Origin: Arbacia lixula
Lineage: Eukaryota > Echinodermata > Echinoidea > Arbacioida > Arbaciidae
Length of the DNA stretch: 64,000 bases
Direction: 5' to 3'
Assembly (NCBI GenBank): GCA_963669155.1
Contig: OZ022577.1
Span: 5,330,165-5,394,164 of the forward strand
The stretch's first letter is position 1. Every line of letters begins with the position of its first letter. A program made the position numbers and the translations under genes. The notes beneath the pieces were generated by a model. That model saw nothing but the letters and a program-made list of their open reading frames with translations, did not search any database and was not told where the DNA came from. Positions 14,601-24,600 of this stretch are shown here, one piece after another.

Positions 14601-17173
14601 AGCAAAGTCTGAGAGCTTACATATATATCGGTTGCGAAGTCCGTACGATTTCTGAAATCTCGCGTCACTTTGAAGACGAATAGCATAAATGTTTTATTTT
14701 TGAGCCCAAACAATATTGGAATCAAAATCTCCGCTGAAGTATTGGCTTTTTAGAGCCGTAACTGTCGTTGCCGCACATTCCATAGAAGGGCCAGGATCCA
14801 GCAAGGTCTGAGAGCTTACATATTTCAAAAAAAATTGAGGCCTGTTTTTGAAAGCAAATAACATAAAAACTCCTTTGCGGATTTCGAAAAAAAAATGAAA
14901 ATATTTATTAAGAAACATATAATCTCAATCCCTGTCTAAAAAATCCTGATCAGTATGCTTACAGAAGACACCAGCAAAAGATCTCGCGAGCATGTCGAAT
15001 TCCTTCGTAATCTAGGTGCAGCAAAATCTGCGCGTGAGATTTCGCGAGACGAAAAATAAAACGCTCACGATTTCTATAGAACGAGCGAGCGCTGCCGATT
15101 GACTGTAGGGCAAATTTGTCCCCGAGAATACGGTGATTGTTTTCACCCTAATTTCGCTTTTTGGAAAGTGATATATTGTTTGAATGTCCACCGAGCTCAT
15201 TGTATGGCTTGTAAGCTTTCTGTAGATGAATATCTTCATATCTTTGGATTTTCTATGAATATCACCTTTAAGTAAGGCAATTTCAGCGATTATCATGATT
15301 ATACACAGTGTTTGGAATATTCTAGAAAAACAAAATAGCTATTCAAACAAAGATTACTAGTCAATAATTAATGTTTCGGCTACCAGACCAAGGTGTGGTA
15401 GGTTGCAAAAAAGGATTGTTATGTTTTTAAGCGGTTATCTGATACGCATACATTTAATGCTCCTGATTTCAATCTGATTACAATTCAACATTAAGGCTTA
15501 TTCCAAGAATTTCAAAAGATGGAATATCACAAAACTAGCGCCCAAAATATTGCACATTGAACATTGAACTTTACAGACTGTACGATTTAACTTCAAGCGA
15601 GTCAGACTTTTTTGAGTAATTATCAATGAAATGTGTCAAACGTGTTGTTCTCGAACAGGTAGCATGATCAATACATATCAATATAAGAATAAAATACTGG
15701 GAACTGTGAGTGTCCATAATCAAATTAAGAATGGCGGGTACTGCAAAGTGATAGGTGAGGTCATTATACGCTTTTTGCTTATCATGTGCTTATTCCACAC
15801 ACCAATGAAATATATTTCTTGCAACTTTTACTTCATACTTACAACAAGGTTTAGTCCAGAGTTATTATTTTTGCTTTTAGGAGAACTGCTATATACCATT
15901 TACGTACTAAGACACTTTAAGCAATATATACCCAGCAAGGGTGACATAAAACTCACAGGAAACCTACGATGAGAGCCACTGGAATGCCCAGTTTTTCCGT
16001 CGAACCCGTCAAGAGAGAAAGGTTCCCAAGGAAGAAGCTGCATGGAAGAAAACATGGACAAAGTGTTATCGAAATATTCAAGTGAAACCAGGGTCGGAGG
16101 CGTTGTGTTCTCTATGTATGCCAAGCAAGATGCTACTTTATTGAATGTGGGTGTATGTACTTTCAGTGGCGCACAGACAGTTAACGGGGGGAAATGATTT
16201 ATTTTCATGTAAATCACGAGCTGTTGTGTTTAAATTAAATCCCAATTTATTTCCTAAGAATTATAACAATTATCAATTTGCTAAATATGTTAAATTTATG
16301 TATAAATATCAAGTTATTGAGAAAAAAATCATGGCAGTGTATTGATTTTATTCTTTGGAGAAAAGTGAACTTGGGATTCCATCATTCAATACAGGGTAAT
16401 GTATAATATCCATTGACGTTTATACACTTCATCATCTTGTAAGCATATCGTTCAGCATGTTCAATACGCATATAGGTGGTAAGTTCCCCATGACACATTC
16501 AACACATGTGCAAGTGCTTTTCATTAATCTCGAGCATGGGCATAAACGTCCATGTTTCGAAGCGACTTTGTCGTACCAATCGTGATAGAGAGCCTATATA
16601 GGAAAGCAAAAAAAACGTAAAAAGTACAACCATCATGCGGGGGCATTGTAGATTGATACAAAAATAGATTCGAAGATGATTATAGTAAGAGGAAGGACGA
16701 AATCTCCTCAAACTATTTGTTTCCGAGTTTGTGTATTGTCTCAGTAGCAAGCACAGGGTAGTACGGGCATCGCAGCACATTATGCCTCCAACTTCAAGTT
16801 TATATAACTAAAAGCTAGCATATCAAAAAAGGCAGGAAAAGGTGGATGGAAGGTCAGAAAATACAAGTAAAGTGGTGGGATTTGTTGTGGTCATATCGGG
16901 TAATTTCTAACACCCACGCCCCCTCCCATCTTTTATGTTGAGAACCTAAGGAGGGGGGGGGTGTTAATTAAACCTTTATCGGATAATTATTATCGCACCT
17001 TTTGTTCCCCCCCCCCCCGAGTTGCAAGGGGAAGGGGGGGGGGTACAACCTCTAAACTCCCCCCCCCCCCCCCCGCTCATTCTCCCCCTTGTCTCTCTCT
17101 CTCTCTCTTTCTTTCTCTCTCTCTCTTTCTTTCTCTCTCTCTCTCTCTTTCTTTCTCTCTCTCTCTCTTTCTT

Positions 17174-17245
<72 letters not shown>

Positions 17246-17269
17246 TCTCTCTCTCTTTCTCTCTCTCTT

Positions 17270-17308
<39 letters not shown>

Positions 17309-17686
17309 ATCTATACAGGTTTCCAATAGAGAACATATCGCATATGAATATAATCAACCTCATTCTCAAACGTAGGCCTACTGATTTACACTTTTTTTTC
17401 TAATTTCATCGAGTCCTAGATTTCTATGATAGCACGATTACAACAGAACGGATATGATTCATAATAATGATACCGTATCAAAAATATCAATATAATATAT
17501 GTTCCGCTCACAAGAGATTGAACGCTAATGAATAACATCCACTAACCTGGTTCTCGGTGGCCCGGGTATATGGCGAAAAGCGATCTCTGTTCGATGCACA
17601 GCCACAACGTACGCAAGGAAGGCTACAAGCAGAGCCGCGGCCAGCACGCAAAATACGTACTCAGTAATGGTCAAAAACACGGCCAT
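1214..17686 (-). CDS. CYP46A1-like: Cytochrome P450, CYP46A (cholesterol 24-hydroxylase)-like, complete, 13 exons
   Basis: Membrane-bound haem mono-oxygenase; the vertebrate relative 24-hydroxylates cholesterol in the ER. Coding exons in transcript order: 17686-17547, 16037-15957, 11812-11731, 10519-10359, 9822-9684, 9053-8940, 6001-5767, 5210-5138, 4503-4419, 4021-3911, 2556-2462, 1846-1774, 1354-1214. They sum to 1530 nt (509 aa; human CYP46A1 is 500) and every splice phase joins. Residues ~8-30 form a signal anchor, followed by the proline hinge HIPGPPR. The I-helix is AGQETT (317-322), ExxR is E374-R377, PERF-like NPDRF is 427-431, and the haem site is FSLGQRNCIG with Cys456. The end, GKLLQRF then KPMDRC, also follows CYP46A1. 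The start ATG has A at -3 and G at +4. Nothing is broken. LINEs and fold-back repeats fill the introns. Substrate is unknown; CYP46 assignment is by motif and exon-by-exon similarity. Confidence 0.95.
2628..2652. repeat. (AC)n microsatellite in a P450 intron
   Basis: About 12 uninterrupted AC dinucleotides, just upstream of the exon carrying NPDRF in the minus-strand P450. It produces open cysteine/valine-rich reading frames that are not genes. Confidence 0.9.
6120..7542 (-). mobile_element. L1-like LINE fragment (reverse transcriptase to 3' end)
   Basis: Minus-strand frames give an RT palm segment at 7542-7216, VDFEKAFDCISHRLLFKAL, then RGVRQREPLSPYLFVIAIE. The catalytic FADD box is not in this open segment. 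A thumb/C-terminal region follows at 6878-6648, including FTFIWGGRDRIKKKILY, typical of L1/Tx1-type elements. The frames are broken several times. A run of 15 C (7345-7359) sits where the family has the 'NG..S' turn and inflates it to a glycine stretch. The copy lies in the P450 intron between the 9053-8940 and 6001-5767 exons, in the same orientation as the gene. Confidence 0.8.
7550..8160 (-). mobile_element. CR1-like LINE endonuclease fragment with internal duplication
   Basis: Minus-strand translation shows the apurinic-endonuclease start GFKLLHLNIRNLRNKT (about 8030-7980), then ISETWFNEDISNDTI and KNGLGGGVGCYIQNKY (to about 7797). After that comes WLEIKRTNSASTLIGICYRK (7775-7700). The GGGVGCYIQNKY block recurs at about 7620-7550 as GLGGVVGCFIQNKY, so a ~65-bp segment is directly repeated ~240 bp away. 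The EN sequence looks CR1/Jockey-like whereas the adjoining RT looks L1-like, so two different elements are probably juxtaposed. Confidence 0.75.
8061..8414. repeat. Palindromic fold-back repeat built on the LINE 5' end, copy 1
   Basis: The arm from 8061, tatactgtactgggaaggca, is mirrored by the arm ending at 8414. Arms of about 165 bp meet near 8238 around a short AT-rich core with gggccgagcattttgagga. The left arm also encodes the N-terminus of the LINE fragment (KTIGKKIANNYLL), so the hairpin was made from LINE 5' sequence. A second, shorter copy lies at 37790-38045. Confidence 0.85.
10668..11063 (-). mobile_element. LINE ORF2 C-terminal fragment with (TAG)n-type 3' tail
   Basis: The minus-strand 117-codon frame begins DGVYTRMLRIVLNVSW and continues LYGRLPKVS, RRMKIAGHCVRH, RGRSRATY, and a final DR..WR. 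This is the conserved C-terminal end of RTE/L2-like LINE polyproteins. Immediately downstream on that strand is a short (TAG)n tail (plus-strand tactactactac at 10668-10683), the usual 3' microsatellite of such elements. The fragment is inserted in a P450 intron, same strand as the gene, and is severely 5'-truncated. Confidence 0.85.
12222..13020. repeat. Diverged direct duplication, copy A
   Basis: The segment starting cagtgtttggaat recurs at about 15305. Blocks shared in the same order include the 'aacatg/gatg..aatatcaaa' block, the 'tgtcaa..tgttgcttttgaaca' block, 'aataaagtactg.gaactgtg' and 'ggcgggcactgcag'. Identity is moderate, so the duplication is old. Copy A additionally contains poly(C) and poly(C)-poly(A) tracts at 12630-12641 and 12702-12736 that copy B lacks. 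Confidence 0.65.
12702..12795. repeat. Poly(C)16-poly(A)19 tract followed by (CAAA)n
   Basis: A run of 16 C passes directly into a run of about 19 A and then degenerate caaa/aaac repeats. A very similar C16-A17 junction occurs at 41657-41689. It lies in a P450 intron and is not coding. Confidence 0.9.
13245..13365. repeat. Interspersed repeat, inverted partner at 40895-41010
   Basis: The sequence around tgaccattgtgtatcacacc and atgatgcttctggcggaaaa matches, in reverse complement, 40895-41010 (ggtgtgacacagaatggcca and ttttctgccagaagcatcgt). The two copies are over 27 kb apart. This copy abuts the outer end of the fold-back element. Confidence 0.7.
13420..14425. mobile_element. Large fold-back element, arms ~490 bp
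   Basis: The left arm (about 13420-13920) and right arm (about 13935-14425) are reverse complements over nearly their whole length, with high identity. Landmarks: agggtcaggatccagcaaaa at 13800 against ttttgctggatcctgaccct at 14025, and gagcgatcctaaccagccaa at 13867 against ttgactggttaggatcgctc at 13957. The centre lies near 13925 with a loop of only tens of bases. No transposase frame is visible. It lies in the long P450 intron. Confidence 0.85.
14427..14825. repeat. Tandem ~199-bp repeat, two units, beside the fold-back
   Basis: Unit 1 (14427-14627) and unit 2 (14628-14825) both run from tcggttgcgaagtccgtacg through gagcccaaacaa to gtctgagagcttacatat. Each contains ggatccagcaa, which is also in the arms of the adjacent fold-back. 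The tandem units therefore look like its outer domain. A weaker partial third copy may follow to about 14930. Confidence 0.8.
15290..15870. repeat. Diverged direct duplication, copy B
   Basis: This is the partner of 12222-13020, same orientation, about 3.07 kb downstream. The fold-back and its tandem repeats lie between the two copies. Confidence 0.65.
16937..17313. repeat. Poly(G/C) tracts and long (CT)n/(CTTT)n array in P450 intron 1
   Basis: Several runs of 9-18 C or G (16950-17075) are followed by ~220 bp of CT dinucleotides interrupted by TT at near-regular intervals (17091-17313). Long open frames of Leu/Ser or Arg/Glu on both strands here are low-complexity artefacts. Confidence 0.95.
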
Positions 17687-17765
17687 ATTTCTGTCGCAAA
17701 TAACTGTCTCAGCTCAAGAGTATGTTTCGTTGCTTATAGGAAAGAGATTTCAGTGGTATTCAATT

Positions 17766-17775
17766 GTATATATTT
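17766..17775 (-). promoter_or_regulatory. Possible TATA box of the P450 gene
   Basis: The minus strand reads aaatatataca about 85 nt upstream of the P450 start codon. That distance would leave a 5' UTR of about 50 nt. No initiator or other element was identified, so this is weak. Confidence 0.3.
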
Positions 17776-17789
17776 TGTGACAGAATACA

Positions 17790-20700
17790 TGGCTACATAA
17801 CCCACACGTGAATCTATGTGTGCTTCAGCGTGATATTACACGGCCATATCGATCGCGTAGCCTGCTGTATCCCTTGGTGCACTTCTGCTGAAAGGTACGT
17901 ACGTACAATCATGGACCGTACCAAGAAGGTATAGTAGGGTCCATGGTACAATATTATGCTAAATTTCACATTTCGGATATATGCAAACAATGAGGGCTCG
18001 CATAGAACACTGAACCAGTGTGAATTTGTGGGTCAGAGGAATATGACTGTTGTACGTGCTTATGCGGAGTGTAGTGAGGTCTACTGACACGTCCATAATT
18101 TAGGTCCCGTTGCGTAAAACTTACCATTATGGTAATTACCACGGTAACATCGCTTGGCAGCCAATGAACTTCAAGGTACTAATGTGGCCGGTAGCAAATA
18201 AGTTTTTAGGCAGCAGGGCTCTGGACTAGCCTAAAATTTGAAGTTGTGTAAATTCCACATCTAGATTCTAGAGGAAAATACAGAATTCCCCCCCCCCCCC
18301 CCCCCCCGTGCACTTTGGAAATTCGAATATCTGCTCCATTGCATTTTGAACAGGTAGTCTAAAAATAATGGCTATAGTGCGTTTACCTACAGACCATTGT
18401 AATAGACCTTTTCTCGTTATGTATGCAAATTTTATTCACGCCGTTCAAACAATACGTTACTAATAGTAATGGAACCCCAAAGCTTGTCCGAACTAATAGA
18501 TTCAAAGTACATTCCATCCATTGAATCTGAATGACAAGATACAGGTGAATGCAACACGTTACTACGCAGTTAGGGGGAAAGTTGTGAATACATTACCAAA
18601 ATGGTCTAATTCAACGTGATTTAAATATAACATAAGCTCAGATATTTGTTTGTATGACCCGCGGATGGCACGGTCATACATAATAGATTGATCGAGGTTT
18701 CAGGAAGTTTCAAGCCTCTGTACGTTCCGGTTCCATTGGCAGATATCCTACACGGCATAAATGTTGGTTGTATGAAGTGGCAAAGCAGTCATTTTGAATC
18801 TTCCATACGCGACATTCAAGGAAATTTACATCAACGGGAGCACTGATCAGGGATCCGAACGTGACGTAAGTGCCAAGGACTTATTGCGCTGTAAAATCAC
18901 ACCAAACACGGAAGCATTATGCAGCCGCGCTTAATGATTTTGTTCAACCAACACGCCTGCATAATAATGTGGAGTAAGTGGTTATGCCCGCATAAATATA
19001 AACGTATAAAGCCCACTTCATAAGACTTCTGTCTGGATGATGTTTCATTGTTTAGCTGTTACGTAAAGTGGTATTGACAAACATGAAATTATGTGCGCGT
19101 TGATAGGATGTAGTCTCTAGCGGGAATCAACAGTGAACATGTATATTGATAAGGATTGTCCGGTATGCATGACGGGGGGACGCGTCCCCCCCCCCCCCAC
19201 CCCCCCCCCCCCACCATTTCGAAGGGGGTGGGACACAATATCAAATGTCCCCCCCCCCCCACTATTTTCGGTCGTGTACCCCCACGAGACTGGGCGGATT
19301 AATTTTTTTTCGAAAAACGTCATAACCCCCCCCCCCCCCCCCCCCCCACTCAGCTACTTCTTGAGGAAAACATGTCCCCTCCACCTTCGGGGAGCGATTT
19401 CCGCCCATGTGTCAACGAATTAAGACGTTCAACGAAGGGTGTATGCAGGGATGTCTTAGGAAGGAGAAGCAACTCGAGCATAACTCTGTATGGATACTAA
19501 AGTGTGCTTATGAATGTCAAAAGCATTCCACAATCACTCCAATGCTTTGATGTCCCATGCGCGGCACCGACATTTAGCTGCTGTCAACTTGGAAAGCAAT
19601 ATCTTTACTTCACTGTTTTGCCTCTGGAAGCTATGTTTCTAATCGCATTTTTGTGCAATTTACAAGAAAGTTACGGGCAACACCACTAAAGATCTTGTAC
19701 TCGGTTTTCTTCTAAATAATTGTTGAATGATGCACAAACGGAGATATAAGATGATATTCTTACTTACACAATTAACAATCATATTTCTTTAATTTCCGCA
19801 GATTTCCGGAAATGTGGGATGCAATCATCAAAATTATATCTTAAGCTGTTTATTTTCATTAACAGAGTTTGCGTGCATTTGCGGGCAACTGAGATATTTT
19901 AGTTGAAAAAATGTTTATATTTGTTCGCTGATATCTCTATTCCTCACAAAAGTATTGATGCAATCCAACAGAACTGGACAAGTGAAATAAGACTCTACAT
20001 TTCTTTTGTTCTATCTGAGAAACAGTTGCTACGCAATCCTGTTCGTTATTATTAAAAGTTGGTTCATATCCTTCCATAACACATCCTTTGTGGATGTAAG
20101 TACTCTCGCATTGAATGCACAATTAAAACCTGGGTATATCCTGGATATATACTTATACGTTAACAGCATGATGAAAGCACGTTCATTCTAAGGTTATGTC
20201 ATGAGTCAGCGGCTATCCGGTCTTACTGTAGGCCGAGTTGCACTAGCTGCAACACTAGGGAAGAACACGAACTACTAGCTGATAAAATCATTTTTTGACA
20301 CTTTTGGAAAATGATAAAAAATAAATTAAAGCTCGAATCAACTTGAAATTGACAGATCATAAAGTCAAGGGATGTCAGTTTTTTACAAGCAGCTCTAATT
20401 TATTCCTACAGCAGTCGCGTGCATTGATATCACAATGGAGTATTTTATGCGTTTGGCTCTTTGATCGAGGGAGATCCGCCGCCAAACATGCATGACAAAT
20501 TTTGGATGCATTTGAGGAATATATTCTGTATGCGCAGAAGATTTCAGGAGCACTTCATGTACTAAAGTGCATGTGCAGTAGTAGAACATCGTATAATGAT
20601 ACGATTCGCTCACCCCCAATCTAATTTCCAGTGTGTGTAATAAGATCTGCTATGAACTCCCAGCGAAGGCTGAACGGTTGACATATTTCTCAAACCAGAT

Positions 20701-21183
20701 TTTTTTTGTTATTCAGAGGAAAGCACTGCCTAATTAGAAATACAGCGTATTATTTGAAACACCTGAATGTCTTGATTTTTTATGAGGCGGCGGTCATCAT
20801 AAATCAAAGGAGGTCTGTCCGAGCGCAGTCCATCCATGATAGGTGCATGGTCCGAGAAGCAACAACTAATATATTCAGAGCACGTTCCATCCATTCAAAC
20901 GGAATCACGAAATACCAATTTAACGTGTCACCAGGCATTTAGAGGGAAAGTTGTGAATACATTTCGAAACTGGCTCATTGCCCTAGGTCATTGGTACCAC
21001 TAATAATCTGTTCATGCGCACATTTCAACCATGAACTCGCTTATAACACCTATTGTGTTTTAAAACAAGCGGGTGATCATACTACCCTATCTTTGTAACA
21101 CCCTACGCCCTCACACTTGTCCAACATCCTTTACAGATTTTTGTTTAATCCGTTAAGTGAAGTGAAGTTAAAGGGAAAGTACA
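17790..21183. other. Intergenic region between P450 and APAF1, no gene seen
   Basis: No exon with protein similarity was found on either strand. The region holds poly(C) tracts of 20 (18288-18307), 13 and 12 (19186-19212), 12 (19249-19260) and 22 (19326-19347). A diverged direct repeat pair lies at 18480-18610 and 20815-20985, sharing attccatccatt and gggaaagttgtgaatacatt. An interspersed repeat at 20285-20390 recurs at 40725-40835. Any 5' non-coding exon of the APAF1-like gene would also lie here. Confidence 0.6.
20285..20390. repeat. Interspersed repeat, partner at 40725-40835
   Basis: Same order of blocks as 40725-40835: ttttttgacactttt, aatgataaaaa, gaatcaacttgaaat, cataaagtcaa, and cagttttttacaa. 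The copies are same-orientation and diverged. Confidence 0.65.
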
Positions 21184-21628
21184 CCCTGAAATTAAGTTGG
21201 TTTTAAGGAAAGCAGAAACATGAAAAAGACATATTAGTGAAGGTTTGATGAAAATATGTCAAAGGATAAGAAAGATGTTACTTTAAAAGCTTACATTTTG
21301 TGAGGTGCGAGCTGCTCTCCAATATGTTGTGTGCTGTTTTCTTCCATAAATCGCTCTTTTTCTGTTTTTGATGGAGGAATATGTGTGTAAAAACGTATGT
21401 CTAAAGATATATCAAATGCAAAGGAAAAATAATGCATATCCTTTTGAGAAAATAAACATTTTCCAAAAAAAAATACACAATATATGTCAGAGCATCTTGT
21501 ACGTGATGTCACAAAATAAAAACGTCACAAACCTTATTCTTTGAAGGATTTTCATTAAACCTCCACTAATATGTTTCTTTCATGTTTAATTTATATTAAA
21601 CCCAACTTAATTTCAGGGTTGACTATCG
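21184..21628. mobile_element. MITE with ~75-bp inverted ends abutting the APAF1 start exon
   Basis: The left end ccctgaaattaagttgg (21184) is mirrored by the right end ccaacttaatttcaggg (to 21618). Inner blocks are also inverted: gaaacatgaaaaagacatat / atatgtttctttcatgttt and gaaggtttgatgaaaat / attttcattaaacctcc. Similarity continues weakly to about 21628, eleven bases before the ATG of the next gene. No protein is encoded. Confidence 0.85.
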
Positions 21629-21638
21629 CGTGCACAGC

Positions 21639-24600
21639 ATGGACTCACCGTTGCCTCAGCACAAGAGTCGCAGCGAATCGGATGCTCTGACGGACTGCTT
21701 GATGTTGGAGCTGGCCGAGCGACTTCACCCAAACGACTACCGCCCGCTTGGCTTGCGACTGGGTTTCACGGAGACAAGGCTCTCGCACATCGAACGGGAA
21801 CGAATGGGCATCATCACGGAGTGCCTCTATCTCATGCTAACGGAGTGGAAACGGCGGGAAGGCCGGAGCGCGACGTCGCAAATTCTCGTCCAATCAGTGA
21901 GGAGTTGCCATAATTCGGAGGCGGCTAATTGGCTGCAGGCAGGTGCGTTCGTGTTTCCGTGCATGTTTTTGGCCAAACTGCGTAATTCGGCTTAGTTCTA
22001 CATGAAAAAAGCTGCCTCTGAACCATGTTGTATGAAAAAAAAAATCCCACTTAAGTTGAAAGGTAACACAAGTGATGTTTTATTACGAATCATTCTCTTT
22101 TTGTCACATTAGAAATTATTTGAATTAGATTCCAGAAGGTAGCCATAATATTGTACGCGGTACAGGCCTACCACAAAAGTCCAATGGACTATTCTCTTTC
22201 ATTGACGTTGGAAAAGTGAAAAATGTGTTGTGTGTTATTCTTCAGTTAGATTTAAACGAAATAAAAAAAAAATCATCCATGTTTTGTCTTATTATCTTCG
22301 TCAATTTGCATTTCAGAACTGGGCCTGAATGATCCTGCTCAACGGACAACCTCAGGTATATTGTTTTTCTTTTATAGACATGGTTACCATGGTCGCAATA
22401 GAAGAAAAAATATATTGACCGGCTTATGCCGTCAGAGAAATGATAATGTTGGTCTCATAAATCCGTTATTTCTGGGCATAAGAATGCAGCATTTAAGCAT
22501 TTTTACTGTTCGCTTATACGAGCACATTGTGGGGAGGGGGGTTCAGACGAAGTGAAAAGATTAACGAAAACGTGATGTTAAATTAGTTACAACATAGATC
22601 TATAAGACAGTGATAGAACGACATGGTAATGACAATATGTCTTGTTTGCAGTGGAGGATAAGCTGCACGAGGGCAACGTACCAGCCCTACCTGATTGCCT
22701 GACAGACCGACCGGTAGAGCTGGCCGAGATACGGGGCAAGCTACGGCGGGCCGTTGCCTCAGACAAGCCGGGGAGATGGGTAGTCCTGCACGGCATGGGC
22801 GGGATGGGCAAGACAGTGCTGGCCAATCAAGCTGTTAGGGATGAGAAGCTGATGGACGGTTCGTTGGTTTTCACTCAACCTAGGCATACATATCCTTAAA
22901 GACCACCCAAAGGAAAAACATCAACTCGGGCAGTGTTTTTTTTTATAGACAGATGCAAGTGATCTTGAAGACAGGTTTGACGTATATGAATCATTGGATG
23001 TGAGTATGATGTTTGAAATACATATACGATCGTCAGTGTATCTTGGTAGTCTATATGTTGATCTTGAATGGAAAAGTTATCCCTCCGCGTTTCCAATACA
23101 CCCCCAACTATAGCATTGACTCAACATGATTCAACCCAAGATATATCCTTATATATCCTTATCTTCAGGATCATCTTGTACATTGCCAATCATTCCTTCG
23201 TATATCGGTTTATTTTGAGTTATTTAATTATATAATTTCTTATTTTCGCATTATAAGCGTTGTGCATTTTCCTTAATGTTCTGATGCGTAAATAGTTTGA
23301 TGTGTTGCGTTGACGTCATATGAACATGAACTTACTTGACATTCCCTTATTATCATTACTGTTATAAAAACTTCTTGTGGAATAGGCAACAACGACATTC
23401 AAATATTGAACATAATGATTGAGTTGTGTGTAGGCTTCATTCCACTAATTGATAACCATGATAGCGCCCTGATTATTTGTTAATGGTCCCGTAATGTTTT
23501 CTGAAGCAGAATGAAAATTCAAAAGTTATGAAATGGGCACATCCCTTAATCTCCAATCCACAATTCTGCCTCAGAGTGTTTCCCCGACGGGATCTATTGG
23601 TTGTCGATGGGGAACGTGAAGGAGGTGTCCAGCATCCCAGACCGTCTTGAGACGCTGTGCCGCATCTTTGATACCAACCTCTCCTCTGCGCCGTCGCCGC
23701 CGAAGACCGTGGAGCAGTGGAAGCACCTCCTCACCAAGCTGATTGGCCAGCGGTACCCAAGGTTTGGTTGCGATAGGTTTACCAGGATCACGGAACTAAC
23801 TCATTTCGAACAGTAAACATGGTAAAAAGGCTGCTCGATTTCGTGGAGGAAAATAGGAGAGTGGCACATGAGAGAGTTAAAAAGTTCGTTTCTTACTTAC
23901 AATTTTAGCCAGTTTGTACACGTTGCCAGGTGTCATGATTGCTGTCATTTTCCATGGGTAGTCGGCCAATTACCATGGTCATTTGGTATAATATTTAAAT
24001 AGGAACTGGTTGGTGGTTATTGGATCGTTAATATCACATAACAATTCAAGCCGTACTACTTCTCATTTTGATACCATGAGCTATTTTCGAAATGACGGTG
24101 TCAATTGATGAATTACAGTTGTGAGTTTTTCACATCAAACACATCTCGAGCTTAATCTTACTTAGCACTCATTCTGAGATTTAGTTACGAAGGTCTCTAA
24201 CCATCTCAATCGGAGATGTAATTTCACGATGTCACGCAGGATTGAAAGCATGTTAAACTAATTTCCTGGTAGGTCCCTGATCGTCTTGGATGATGTGTGG
24301 ATGCAGGAGGTAATAGCCGCATTCGATGTCAGGTGCACTGTCATGATCACGACGCGAGACGCCGGTGTGTTGAGTCGTGTTTCTGGTGAGTGAGAATAAT
24401 GCTTCTGTTCATTCCTAATACACCATCCGTTTTGTATTTTCTTTCTTCTGGGTTGATAGCAAGCTACCTTTATCTATATATCTTCGATTTCCTCGGTTCT
24501 CGAAAATATATCTTGAATAATATGATACATTGTGTACTTTGTAGGTTTTCATTGTGCGATGATATTTTTGAATAGTAAACCTTTTTGTGTAACCATAACT

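Noticed and set aside
16499-16604. A minus-strand segment with a good acceptor reading LYHDWYDKVASKHG, P450-like, as an extra exon
   Set aside because: Its frame does not match the phase left by exon 1, it hits stops quickly in the compatible frame, and exons 17686-17547, 16037-15957 and 11812-11731 already align without a gap to CYP46A1.
16961-17403. Several 90-120 codon frames rich in Ser/Leu or Arg/Glu
   Set aside because: They are translations of the (CT)n array.
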